The notes under the pieces were generated by a model, which saw nothing but the letters and a program-made list of their open reading frames with translations, did no database searches and was not told where the DNA came from. The position numbers were made by a program, and so were the translations under genes. Below, one piece after another: positions 1-6,241 of a DNA stretch of 36,072 nt (the first letter of the stretch is position 1; every line of letters starts with the position of its first letter). Source of the stretch: Comamonadaceae bacterium (lineage in GTDB: Bacteria > Pseudomonadota > Gammaproteobacteria > Burkholderiales > Burkholderiaceae_C); contig JAABPX010000039.1 of assembly GCA_011391745.1 (NCBI GenBank), positions 1 to 36,072 on the forward strand, written 5' to 3'.

Positions 1-34
1 CGACAAAGGCGAGCTCGCGCCGCTTGTGGCGTGA
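1..34 (+). CDS. 3' end of an upstream gene (tentative)
   Basis: Codons 2-31 followed by TGA at 32-34 form an open frame that enters from outside the window and would end in the residues DKGELAPLVA. A terminator-like hairpin with a T8 run follows at 57-80, which is what the end of a rightward gene would show. Only ten codons are visible, so neither product nor reality of the gene can be judged. Confidence 0.3.
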   Translation, partial: DKGELAPLVA

Positions 35-56
35 GTGGTGCCCTCGCTTTGAGAAA

Positions 57-80
57 AGTCCCCCAGTGGGGCTTTTTTTT
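57..80 (+). terminator. Rho-independent terminator before osmC-like gene
   Basis: A GC-rich hairpin (CCCC at 61-64 pairing with GGGG at 68-71, flanked by AG and CT) is followed by eight T residues at 73-80. It would end rightward transcription coming from the gene that finishes near base 34 and isolate the OsmC-family gene. Confidence 0.7.
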
Positions 81-88
81 GAGGGTGA

Positions 89-102
89 TTGATTTGGATC
101 AT
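89..102. promoter_or_regulatory. FNR/CRP-type box upstream of osmC-like gene
   Basis: TTGATTTGGATCAT matches the FNR consensus TTGAT-N4-ATCAA at all but the last base. It lies 63 bases upstream of the OsmC-family start codon and 15 bases upstream of the CsoR-type operator candidate at 118-131. Binding is inferred from the motif only. Confidence 0.5.
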
Positions 103-117
103 GCCTTGGGCTTTGTA

Positions 118-131
118 TACCCCGGGGGGCT
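118..131. promoter_or_regulatory. CsoR-type operator candidate upstream of osmC-like gene
   Basis: TACCCCGGGGGGCT contains the 8-base palindrome CCCCGGGG and matches, at TACCCC-N4-GG, two further sites at 1055-1068 and 4147-4160. CsoR-family operators typically consist of such C/G tracts flanked by TA. A weak promoter can be drawn around it, with a TTTGTA -35 at 112-117 and a TAAGAT -10 at 135-140 at 17-base spacing, which would put the operator in the spacer where a repressor would block polymerase. Confidence 0.55.
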
Positions 132-164
132 GACTAAGATGGCGAGAAAGCCCCAGGAGTACCC

Positions 165-614
165 ATGAATGCCAGCACCAGCGTCACCATCACCCGTCAA
201 TCGGGCTACCGATTTTTGGTGGATTTTTCGCCCAATATGCCGGGTTTGCTCAGCGACGAACCGCCGCCTTTGGGCGAAGCGGTGGGTCCGGCACCGAGTC
301 AAATGTTGATGGCTGCGGTGGCCAATTGTCTGAGCGCGAGTTTGGTGTTTGCTTTGCAAAAGTTCAAACAAGACCCCGGCGCATTGACGGCCACGGCCAC
401 CGCTGAGCTGGGGCGAAACACCGATAACCGACTGCGTATTCAAGCCATCGCAGTGAAACTCACTTTGGGTAAGTCGGCCGGTGAGTTGGAACATTTGGAT
501 CGGGTGTTGTCGCAGTTCGCCGATTTTTGCACCGTCTCCATGAGTGTTCAGCACGGCATTGCCATCGGCTTTGAGGTGCTCGATGCCTCAGGCACCGTCC
601 TCACCACCGCGTAA
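165..614 (+). CDS. OsmC family protein (thiol peroxidase-like)
   Basis: This 149-residue protein has the layout of the OsmC/Ohr superfamily, whose members reduce organic hydroperoxides through a pair of cysteines in a homodimer. The two expected cysteines are Cys55, in the helix around NCLSASL, and Cys122, in DFCTVSMSV. No signal peptide is visible, so it should be cytoplasmic. The start follows a purine-rich stretch (AGGAG at 155-159) at good spacing. It ends 5 bases from the convergent CsoR-family gene. Upstream sit an FNR-like box and a CsoR-type operator candidate, so it may be repressed by its neighbour. Whether the substrate is a peroxide, a persulfide or something else cannot be told from the sequence; OsmC proteins in sulfur-oxidiser neighbourhoods could plausibly deal with thiol stress, which is inference. 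Confidence 0.85.
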   Translation: MNASTSVTITRQSGYRFLVDFSPNMPGLLSDEPPPLGEAVGPAPSQMLMAAVANCLSASLVFALQKFKQDPGALTATATAELGRNTDNRLRIQAIAVKLTLGKSAGELEHLDRVLSQFADFCTVSMSVQHGIAIGFEVLDASGTVLTTA

Positions 615-619
615 GGCTT

Positions 620-952
620 TCAGGCGTACTTTTCTAGGATGCGCGTGGAGCGCTCCACGTCGCGAACGGTGGCGTTGCTGGGATCGTTGACCGAGACCGC
701 TTCCATCACCGAGCAGGCCATCATTCGGTAAAAGGTTTTGTCCATGGCCTTGCGGGCTGCGGCCATTTGCTGCGCCACGTCTTCGCACGAGCGCCCGCTC
801 TCAACCATGGTGATGAGCGCCCGTACCTGTCCTTCAATGCGCTTGAGGCGGTTGACCACGTCGCGTTCGTGTTCTTCCCGAAAAGCGGAGGGAGCCCCGG
901 TGGTGGCGTCGGGCGTTGTGCTGAGTGGCGCTTTGGGTTTGCGTGAGGCCAT
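620..952 (-). CDS. CsoR/RcnR/FrmR-family (DUF156) transcriptional repressor with non-canonical cysteines
   Basis: The 110-residue all-helical protein carries the family signature around residues 33-86 (VNRLKRIEGQVRALITMVE, then CEDVAQQMAAARKAMDK). Family members are DNA-binding tetramers released by Cu(I), Ni, Co, formaldehyde or sulfane sulfur. The first ligand cysteine is present as Cys56. The usual next positions, 25 and 29 residues later (His and Cys in CsoR), are Ser81 and Ala85. Instead a cysteine stands at position 80, 24 residues after the first. This argues against a classical copper site and is compatible with dithiol or persulfide sensing as in CstR, although the spacing differs there too. 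A GAGG ribosome binding site precedes the start. The operator-like repeat at 1055-1068 lies 103 bases upstream and could serve autoregulation as well as the neighbouring gene. Confidence 0.88.
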   Translation of the reverse strand: MASRKPKAPLSTTPDATTGAPSAFREEHERDVVNRLKRIEGQVRALITMVESGRSCEDVAQQMAAARKAMDKTFYRMMACSVMEAVSVNDPSNATVRDVERSTRILEKYA

Positions 953-1054
953 GGGGCATCCTCGTGGTCATGAATGGATGCCCACAGTGTGCCAAAAAAC
1001 CGACGCGCTCAGCCATTCGGGGATACCTTGCTTAAAGACCACCGTTGTTAACCC

Positions 1055-1068
1055 TACCCCCTAGGGTA
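1055..1068. promoter_or_regulatory. CsoR-type operator candidate between repressor gene and DUF302 gene
   Basis: TACCCCCTAGGGTA has 5-base inverted arms (TACCC and GGGTA). An overlapping longer repeat, ACCCTA at 1051-1056 and TAGGGT at 1062-1067, also exists. This is the most symmetric of the three related sites and resembles known CsoR-family operators. It sits in the divergent region between the repressor gene and the DUF302 lipoprotein gene, so it could control either or both. Confidence 0.6.
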
Positions 1069-1118
1069 AATCGCTATGCCAAAAATCCCTGCTCCTGCTT
1101 AAGGTCAAGCCTGTGCCG

Positions 1119-1136
1119 ACTTGATAAATATCAAGT
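1119..1136. promoter_or_regulatory. Perfect FNR-type box upstream of DUF302 gene
   Basis: The core TTGATAAATATCAA at 1121-1134 matches the FNR/ANR/FixK consensus TTGAT-N4-ATCAA exactly, and the arms extend to 7 bases (ACTTGAT and ATCAAGT). Its centre is only about 43 bases from the start codon at 1171, with a ribosome binding site in between. It is therefore hard to place at the activating -41.5 position for that gene and may act as a repressor site or with an unusually short leader. Confidence 0.65.
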
Positions 1137-1170
1137 GCGGTCTTTTTTTGATTCCATCACAGGAGTGTGT

Positions 1171-1746
1171 ATGCAAGTTTTGAAACGTTGGGCCTTGGCC
1201 CTGGGTCTGGTCACCGCCGTTTTGGCCACCACGGGTTGCGGCACCATTTCTACCTTGGGCAAATTGGAAGACGGCGCTGGGGGTGAAGCCATGCGCATGT
1301 GGGATCGATGGGTGCAGGCCGAGGGTGACATTGCCGTGGCCACCACGTGGGAGGCCAAAGTCAAAGACGGTATTAAAGTCAGTGACATTGAAGAAATCTT
1401 TCGCCAAGTGGCCGCCGAGCACAACATCCGCGATGTGGGCACCTTGCCCCTGTCCAAGGAGCTTGAAGCCCGCTCTGGCAAAAAAGAACCCCTGCTGACC
1501 ATTTACCAGTTCTGCAGCCCTTTGATTGCCCGCAACATGACCGATTTCAGTCCGCACATGGCGGCTTACATGCCATGCCGCGTGTCTTTGGTTGAGCGTG
1601 CCGATGGGCTGTGGCTCTACACCTTGAACATGGACATGATGGTCAAGATGGGACGCAAATTGCCCTCGCCTCTCAAAGAGCAAGCTTGGCAAGTGCGTGA
1701 AGCCATGTGGGCTTTGTTGCACCGCGCTGCCAACGGCGAATTTTAA
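1171..1746 (+). CDS. DUF302 domain-containing lipoprotein
   Basis: The 191-residue product begins with a signal peptide (positively charged MQVLKR, hydrophobic residues 8-21) ending in a lipoprotein-like TTGC with Cys23. The C-terminal half (about 95-185) matches the DUF302 pattern, including FCSPLIARNM, the MPCRVSL strand and a MDMMVKMG helix. DUF302 has no settled biochemical role and is often found near redox or sulfur genes. The reading frame is open from 1045, but 1171 is chosen because AGGAG at 1160-1164 precedes it and the signal peptide starts there. The gene is 25 bases upstream of the FadL-type porin and probably co-transcribed with it. The product is probably anchored in the outer membrane facing the periplasm. 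Methionines are rich in the last 60 residues (MDMMVKM), which could bind metal or haem, but that is speculation. Confidence 0.82.
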   Translation: MQVLKRWALALGLVTAVLATTGCGTISTLGKLEDGAGGEAMRMWDRWVQAEGDIAVATTWEAKVKDGIKVSDIEEIFRQVAAEHNIRDVGTLPLSKELEARSGKKEPLLTIYQFCSPLIARNMTDFSPHMAAYMPCRVSLVERADGLWLYTLNMDMMVKMGRKLPSPLKEQAWQVREAMWALLHRAANGEF

Positions 1747-1771
1747 TTAACCACACTCAGGAGACCACCCC

Positions 1772-3040
1772 ATGACTTTTTACCCACACGCGATGCGCGT
1801 CGCTGCCACCTTGGCTTTGGGCGCAGCCCTCATGCCCGCCCACGCCACCAACGGCTACTTTGCACACGGCTACGGCATCAAAGCCAAAGGCATGGGCGGT
1901 GCCAGTGTGGCTTTGGCGCAAGACGCTTTTGCCGGGGCCAACAACCCGGCGCAATCGGCGTTTGCTGGTCAGCGTTACGACGTTGGTTTGGACTTGTTCA
2001 TGCCCAAGCGTGAGATGAGCCGCACGGCACCCATGGCGGGCGAATCCCAAAGCGGTGAAGAGCGCTTTTTCATTCCTGAGTTTGCTTACAACACGGTGCT
2101 GTCCAACACCTTGAGCGCTGGCGTGTCGGTGTACGGCAACGGCGGCATGAACACGACCTATCCGGTGACCGCCACGGGTTGCCGAGACCAGAGTGGTAAC
2201 CCGATGATGGCGCAAAACGTGCTGTGCGGACAGGGTGAATTGGGGGTTGACTTGATGCAACTCATCATCGCGCCGACCTTGGCGTTGAAGCTCAATGCGC
2301 AGCATGCGGTGGGGGTATCACCCTTGATCGTGTACCAAACCTTTGAAGCCCAAGGCATTCAAGCTTTCGGGGGCATGTCTTCGTCGCCGTCCAAACTCAC
2401 GAACAACGGCTCAGACAGCAGCTCGGGCTTGGGTATTCGTTTCGGTTACATGGGGCGGTTGAACGACCAAATGTCGGTGGGGGCTTCCTACGCACCCAAA
2501 ATTAACATGGGTCGGTTTAAACAGTACGAAGGCTTGTTTGCTGAGCAGGGCGACTTCGACATTCCAGCCAACTTCACCTTAGGGTTGGCCTACCAAGCCA
2601 CGCCCGCTTGGTTGCTGGCGTTGGATTACCAGCGCATTGGGTACAGCGATGTGAAATCCATCGGCAACCCCATGGCTTTGGCCGGCGCGTTGGGCGCAAA
2701 CAACGGCAAGGGCTTTGGCTGGAGCGACATCAACGTGATCAAACTGGGGGTGCAGTGGAAAGCCAACGACACATGGACCTTGCGTGCCGGGTACAACAAG
2801 GGCGATAACCCCGTCAAGGCGGCCAACGTCACCTTCAACATCTTGGCACCGGGCGTGGTTGAAAAGCACCTCACCTTGGGAGCCACCATGAAGATCGATG
2901 ACAAGTCCGAAATTTCGGGCAGCTATATGCACGCCATGAGCAACAGCGTCACCGGTCCCTCGTTCTTTGGCAATGGCATCCAAGAAACCATCAAGATGAA
3001 ACAAGACAGCTTGGGTATCCAATACAGTCGCACATTCTGA
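1772..3040 (+). CDS. OmpP1/FadL/TodX family outer-membrane transport protein
   Basis: The 422-residue protein has a cleavable signal peptide (about residues 1-25, ending PAHA), then TNGYFAHGYGIKAKGMGGA. That is the N-terminal plug signature of OmpP1/FadL porins, including the NPA motif near residue 48. The rest is rich in alternating beta-strand segments and ends in an aromatic residue (SRTF), as outer-membrane barrels do. These porins import hydrophobic molecules such as fatty acids or aromatic hydrocarbons. AGGAG at 1759-1763 fixes the start. It follows the DUF302 lipoprotein gene and ends at a bidirectional terminator shared with the cytochrome c peroxidase gene. In a sulfur-oxidation neighbourhood, uptake of elemental sulfur or another hydrophobic sulfur compound is conceivable but not shown. 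Confidence 0.88.
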   Translation: MTFYPHAMRVAATLALGAALMPAHATNGYFAHGYGIKAKGMGGASVALAQDAFAGANNPAQSAFAGQRYDVGLDLFMPKREMSRTAPMAGESQSGEERFFIPEFAYNTVLSNTLSAGVSVYGNGGMNTTYPVTATGCRDQSGNPMMAQNVLCGQGELGVDLMQLIIAPTLALKLNAQHAVGVSPLIVYQTFEAQGIQAFGGMSSSPSKLTNNGSDSSSGLGIRFGYMGRLNDQMSVGASYAPKINMGRFKQYEGLFAEQGDFDIPANFTLGLAYQATPAWLLALDYQRIGYSDVKSIGNPMALAGALGANNGKGFGWSDINVIKLGVQWKANDTWTLRAGYNKGDNPVKAANVTFNILAPGVVEKHLTLGATMKIDDKSEISGSYMHAMSNSVTGPSFFGNGIQETIKMKQDSLGIQYSRTF

Positions 3041-3048
3041 CCTGACCG

Positions 3049-3084
3049 AAAAAAAAGCCCCAGCCATTTTGCTGGGGCTTTTTT
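3049..3084. terminator. Bidirectional rho-independent terminator
   Basis: A perfect 10-bp stem, AAGCCCCAGC at 3055-3064 with GCTGGGGCTT at 3071-3080, closes a 6-base loop. It is flanked by an A-run on the left and a T-run on the right, so it can stop both the porin gene from the left and the cytochrome c peroxidase gene from the right. Confidence 0.9.
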
Positions 3085-3098
3085 GTGCGTTGAAGCAA

Positions 3099-4094
3099 TC
3101 AGTTGAACGGCGTGGGACGAGGGGTTTTGTCTGACGATGGGGGCAGGATGGGCAGGCGGAAAACGGGCTGCTCACCGGTCAGGGTTTTTAAGAAGGCAAC
3201 GATTTGGTCGTTTTCGGCTTTGGTGAATTTCTTGCCGAGTTGCAAGCGACCCATCACATCCACGGCCTCGCCCAAAGTGTCTGAGTTGCCATCGTGGAAG
3301 TAGGGGTAGGTCAACTCCACGTTGCGCAGGGTCGGTACTTTGTAGTTAAAGCGGTCGGCGTCTTTGCCGGTGACCGCTGCGCGTCCCTCGACGTTGCCTT
3401 TGTAGGCTTCAACCACACCCATTTTCTGGAAGGAGTTGCCGCCCAAGTTTGGGCCGTTGTGGCAAGCCACACAACCACTTTCGTTGAAGAGTTTGTAGCC
3501 AGCCAGCTCGTCTTTGGTCATCGCGGTCTTGTTGCCCAAGAGGTACTGGTCAAAACGCGAGTTCGGCGTGACCAAAGTTTTTTCGAATTCGGCAATCGCA
3601 TCGGTGACTTGGTCAATATCAACCTTGTCCTTGCCAAATACCAGTTTGAATTCACGCACATAAGCGGGAATCGAGGCCAGCATGTCGATGGCCAAGGTAT
3701 GGCTGAAGGCCATTTCGCCAGGATTGGCGATGGGGCCGCCAGCTTGTTCTTTTAGGTCGGCGGCACGACCGTCCCAGAACTGAGCCAAGTTCAAACTGGA
3801 GTTCAACACGGTGGGCGAGTTAATGGGGCCTTGTTGCCATTTGTCGCCGATCGATGTGCGGATGTTGTCGGTACCGCCCATGCTCAGGTTGTGGCAGGAG
3901 TTGCATGAGATAAATCCCGATTTGGACAAGCGGGGATCGAAGTAAAGCTTTTTGCCCAATTCAACCATGCCCAAATTCACCGATTTTGGGGGTGCGACGG
4001 GGGCGTACAGACCATCGAACTGTGCCGACGCTTGAGTGGCGCAGACACCTGCACCGACGAAGATCAAAACCGAAGCGAGTTGTTTCATTCGCAT
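3099..4094 (-). CDS. Di-haem cytochrome c peroxidase (CcpA/MauG family)
   Basis: The 331-residue product has a signal peptide ending in ASA near residue 24. It carries two c-type haem sites, CNSCH at 64-68 and CVACH at 208-212, in the spacing of bacterial di-haem peroxidases. These periplasmic enzymes reduce hydrogen peroxide with electrons from cytochrome c; MauG-like members do other oxidations. Family motifs around LYFDPRLS, NSPTVLN, FWDGR and VPTLRNVELTYPYFHDG are present. The frame opens at 4115, but the start at 4094 is preferred because AAGGTG lies 6 bases before it and the signal peptide begins there. Upstream are a CsoR-type operator candidate (4147-4160) and a perfect palindrome of FNR/CRP type (4161-4176), arranged like an oxygen-regulated promoter. 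The next gene upstream, a cytochrome c4-like protein, is a possible electron donor. Confidence 0.92.
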   Translation of the reverse strand: MRMKQLASVLIFVGAGVCATQASAQFDGLYAPVAPPKSVNLGMVELGKKLYFDPRLSKSGFISCNSCHNLSMGGTDNIRTSIGDKWQQGPINSPTVLNSSLNLAQFWDGRAADLKEQAGGPIANPGEMAFSHTLAIDMLASIPAYVREFKLVFGKDKVDIDQVTDAIAEFEKTLVTPNSRFDQYLLGNKTAMTKDELAGYKLFNESGCVACHNGPNLGGNSFQKMGVVEAYKGNVEGRAAVTGKDADRFNYKVPTLRNVELTYPYFHDGNSDTLGEAVDVMGRLQLGKKFTKAENDQIVAFLKTLTGEQPVFRLPILPPSSDKTPRPTPFN

Positions 4095-4146
4095 GAGAGT
4101 CACCTTTTCAGACATAAAAAAATCGATGACTGAACGATAAATCGAC

Positions 4147-4160
4147 TACCCCGGGCGGTA
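4147..4160. promoter_or_regulatory. CsoR-type operator candidate upstream of cytochrome c peroxidase
   Basis: TACCCCGGGCGGTA matches the site at 1055-1068 at TACCCC and at GGTA. It lies directly against the FNR-type palindrome and about 6 bases before a weak -10 candidate for the leftward peroxidase gene (TTTATC on the minus strand, 4136-4141). A repressor bound here would cover the -35 region. Confidence 0.55.
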
Positions 4161-4176
4161 TTTGACGCGCGTCAAA
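4161..4176. promoter_or_regulatory. CRP/FNR-family palindrome upstream of cytochrome c peroxidase
   Basis: TTTGACGCGCGTCAAA is a perfect 16-base palindrome with the half-site TTGAC, as used by FNR/DNR/NNR-type regulators. Its centre is about 40 bases from the transcription start predicted from the weak -10 at 4136-4141, the class II activator position. Cytochrome c peroxidases are commonly FNR-controlled in other proteobacteria. Confidence 0.65.
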
Positions 4177-4229
4177 TTTCACCCAAAATGCCGTCGGTGC
4201 AACACAAATTAGAGACCGGCCCAGTTTGG

Positions 4230-4260
4230 AAAAACAAAAAAGCCCGCTGATCAGCGGGCT
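4230..4260 (-). terminator. Rho-independent terminator of the cytochrome c4-like gene
   Basis: AGCCCGCTGATCAGCGGGCT at 4241-4260 is a perfect 20-base palindrome. On the minus strand it is followed by a T-rich run (4241 down to 4230). It lies 20 bases after the stop of the leftward di-haem cytochrome gene. Confidence 0.9.
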
Positions 4261-4279
4261 GCAAGGGGTGTTGTGGCGC

Positions 4280-4897
4280 TTATTTGGCGCTGACGTATTC
4301 ACCCACTGCGATCATTTCCAACTCGGTCATTTTCTCAGCGACCATGTGCATCACCGCGTTGTCGTTGGTGCGCTTGCGCTGATTAAAGCTTTTGAGCTGG
4401 CTGTGAATGTAGGCTGGGATTTGTGTGGCCAGGCGCGGCAAGGCATTGGTGCCTTGTGCGTATTCGCCGTGGCAACTCACGCAGGCGGGGACGCCGCTGA
4501 ATTTGTTGCCGTTGTGGTAGATGTATTCACCCAACGATGCGAGCAAAGGCTCTTTGCTGGGTTCGGGTGCGGCATTCATTTTTTCGTAGTAGCGGCCCAA
4601 GGCCAGCATTTCATCGGGCTTCAGGTTTTTGACCATTTCGGCCATGGCGCTGCTTTTGCGCTCGCCGATTTGAAAGGCGTTGAGCTGTTTGGCGATGTAC
4701 TCGGCGTGCTGGCCAGCCAAACGGGGAAACATTTCGCTGGTGGATTCGCCCTTGGCGCCGTGGCACAAAAAGCACGAACCACCGGCGATTTTTTTGGCAC
4801 GAACCTCATCGGCTTGGGCCCAAGCGGTGTTGACCAAGCCCAAGGTCAATAAGGTGAGGGCGGCGGTGAGGGTGATTGGTCGCATGATCATCATCAA
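4280..4897 (-). CDS. Di-haem cytochrome c4-like protein
   Basis: The product of up to 205 residues has a signal peptide ending near AWA (residue 27) and two class I cytochrome domains with haem sites CFLCH (42-46) and CVSCH (139-143). Candidate methionine ligands are in MAEMVKNL and MHMVAEKM. The internal repeat and size match cytochrome c4, a periplasmic electron carrier to terminal oxidases or peroxidases. Several ATG codons occur at the start (4897, 4894, 4891, 4885), none with a clear ribosome binding site, so the exact start is unsure. It lies downstream of fccAB on the same strand, but a strong terminator separates them with only 15 bases between its T-run and the start. Expression probably needs read-through or a promoter inside fccB. 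Likely roles are accepting electrons from sulfide oxidation or feeding the peroxidase next door. Confidence 0.87.
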   Translation of the reverse strand: MMMIMRPITLTAALTLLTLGLVNTAWAQADEVRAKKIAGGSCFLCHGAKGESTSEMFPRLAGQHAEYIAKQLNAFQIGERKSSAMAEMVKNLKPDEMLALGRYYEKMNAAPEPSKEPLLASLGEYIYHNGNKFSGVPACVSCHGEYAQGTNALPRLATQIPAYIHSQLKSFNQRKRTNDNAVMHMVAEKMTELEMIAVGEYVSAK

Positions 4898-4911
4898 CAG
4901 TTAAACAAACG

Positions 4912-4940
4912 AAAAAACGCCCCAGCACAGGCTGGGGCGT
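4912..4940 (-). terminator. Rho-independent terminator after fccB
   Basis: A perfect 10-bp stem, ACGCCCCAGC at 4917-4926 with GCTGGGGCGT at 4931-4940, closes a 4-base loop. On the minus strand six T residues follow (4917-4912). It sits between the fccB stop and the start of the cytochrome c4-like gene. Confidence 0.88.
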
Positions 4941-4950
4941 TATGGGTGCA

Positions 4951-6231
4951 TCAGGCCAGGGTGTCGGCCCAGATGTTGCGTGCCCAAGCCAGCGCGTAGC
5001 GGCCTTCCAACTCGCTGGCGGCGCTGGAGACACCGCCCGAACCCGGTACGGTGACCATGGTTTTCTTTTCGGCGTCGTAGCGGTGCACGCTGGCCACGTG
5101 CACCGAGTCTTCGGCCGTCACGAAGCTGTAGCAGGTGTTGGCGTAGATGGGCAGTTGCGGCACTTCTTTGCCCATGAGCAAGGACACCACGGCGGCGGCA
5201 CAGGTTTTGCCGTGTTGGTTGGCCATGTGCCCCGATTTGGGCATGGCCGGCGCGATCTGGATGGCGTCGCCCAACACATGCACGTTTTTGGCGGCCTTGG
5301 ACTCGAAGGTTAAGAAGTCCACTTCACACCAACGGGCGTTGGCGGTGGCCAAGCCCGTTTTGACGGCGATGTCACCCGCACGCATATTGGGGATGACGTT
5401 GGCCACGCCGGCTTTGAAGTCGTCGTTGAATTCGAACTTCAAGGTGTTGGTGTTGGCATCCACATCCACCACGTTGTGCTTGGGGCGGTACTCGATCATG
5501 CCTTTGTAGTGCTCGTCCCAAGCCTTCATGAACAGGCCTTTTTTGGACTGGATGTCGTCGTTGGCATCAAAAATAATGACCTTGCTCTTGGGCTTGGCGG
5601 TCTTGAAGTAGCTCGCCACCATACAAGCACGCTCGTAAGGGCCGGGAGGGCAGCGGTAGGGCGCGCGTGGGATGCTCATGGCAAACACACCGCCGTCGGG
5701 CATGGCTTCGAGTTGCTTGCGCAGACCGGTGGTTTGTGCGCCGGCTTTCCAAGCGTGCAAGACCTTGTCTTTGGCACCGTCTTTGGCCATGCCGGGCAGG
5801 GTCTCCCACATGAAGTCCACGCCGGGCGACACGATCAAGCGGTCGTAGGCGATGTCGGCACCACCCGCAAGCTTGACGGTTTGTTTGGCCGTGTCGATGC
5901 TGGCCACCCTGTCACGCACCAATTTGATGCCGTGGCGACGTTCCAAATTGTCGTATGGGGTGGTGATGTCGGCCATGGTTTTGTGTCCACCAATGACCAG
6001 GTTGGAAATGGGGCAGGAGATGAACGACGCGTTGGGTTCGATCAAAGTGACGTTGACGCCGCCTTCGGAAAATAGGCGCACGTATTTGGCGGCGGTGGCA
6101 CCCGCATAGCCGCCACCGATAACGACCACATGGCCTTTGTTGCCGCCGATGGCGGCGCAACCGGTGATCGTGCCCAAGCCCACCGCAGCGGAACCAGCAC
6201 CCAAGGTGTGTACAAATTGTCGACGTTGCAT
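4951..6231 (-). CDS. fccB: Flavocytochrome c sulfide dehydrogenase, flavoprotein subunit
   Basis: This 426-residue FAD enzyme oxidises sulfide to sulfur or polysulfide in the periplasm and passes electrons to the cytochrome subunit (also called SoxF). A twin-arginine signal (RRQFVH, residues 3-8) is followed by the dinucleotide-binding GGGYAGA (39-45). Cys73 in FISCPISN corresponds to the cysteine that binds FAD covalently in FccB. Cys194 (YRCPPGPYERAC) and Cys367 (YANTCYSF) fit the active-site disulfide. The motif HVLGDA near 318-323 is the second FAD contact. The signal region also contains ITGC with Cys25, a possible lipobox, so the protein could be lipid-anchored. It starts 10 bases after fccA, which implies co-translation, and ends at a strong terminator. 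Confidence 0.93.
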   Translation of the reverse strand: MQRRQFVHTLGAGSAAVGLGTITGCAAIGGNKGHVVVIGGGYAGATAAKYVRLFSEGGVNVTLIEPNASFISCPISNLVIGGHKTMADITTPYDNLERRHGIKLVRDRVASIDTAKQTVKLAGGADIAYDRLIVSPGVDFMWETLPGMAKDGAKDKVLHAWKAGAQTTGLRKQLEAMPDGGVFAMSIPRAPYRCPPGPYERACMVASYFKTAKPKSKVIIFDANDDIQSKKGLFMKAWDEHYKGMIEYRPKHNVVDVDANTNTLKFEFNDDFKAGVANVIPNMRAGDIAVKTGLATANARWCEVDFLTFESKAAKNVHVLGDAIQIAPAMPKSGHMANQHGKTCAAAVVSLLMGKEVPQLPIYANTCYSFVTAEDSVHVASVHRYDAEKKTMVTVPGSGGVSSAASELEGRYALAWARNIWADTLA

Positions 6232-6241
6232 GGTGGGCTCC

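Noticed and set aside
1045..1170. Longer N-terminus for the DUF302 protein
   Set aside because: It would run through the operator and FNR box, lacks a ribosome binding site, and the signal peptide starts at 1171.
4095..4115. Upstream ATG of the cytochrome c peroxidase at 4115
   Set aside because: It adds seven polar residues before the signal peptide, whereas ATG at 4094 has AAGGTG at ideal spacing.
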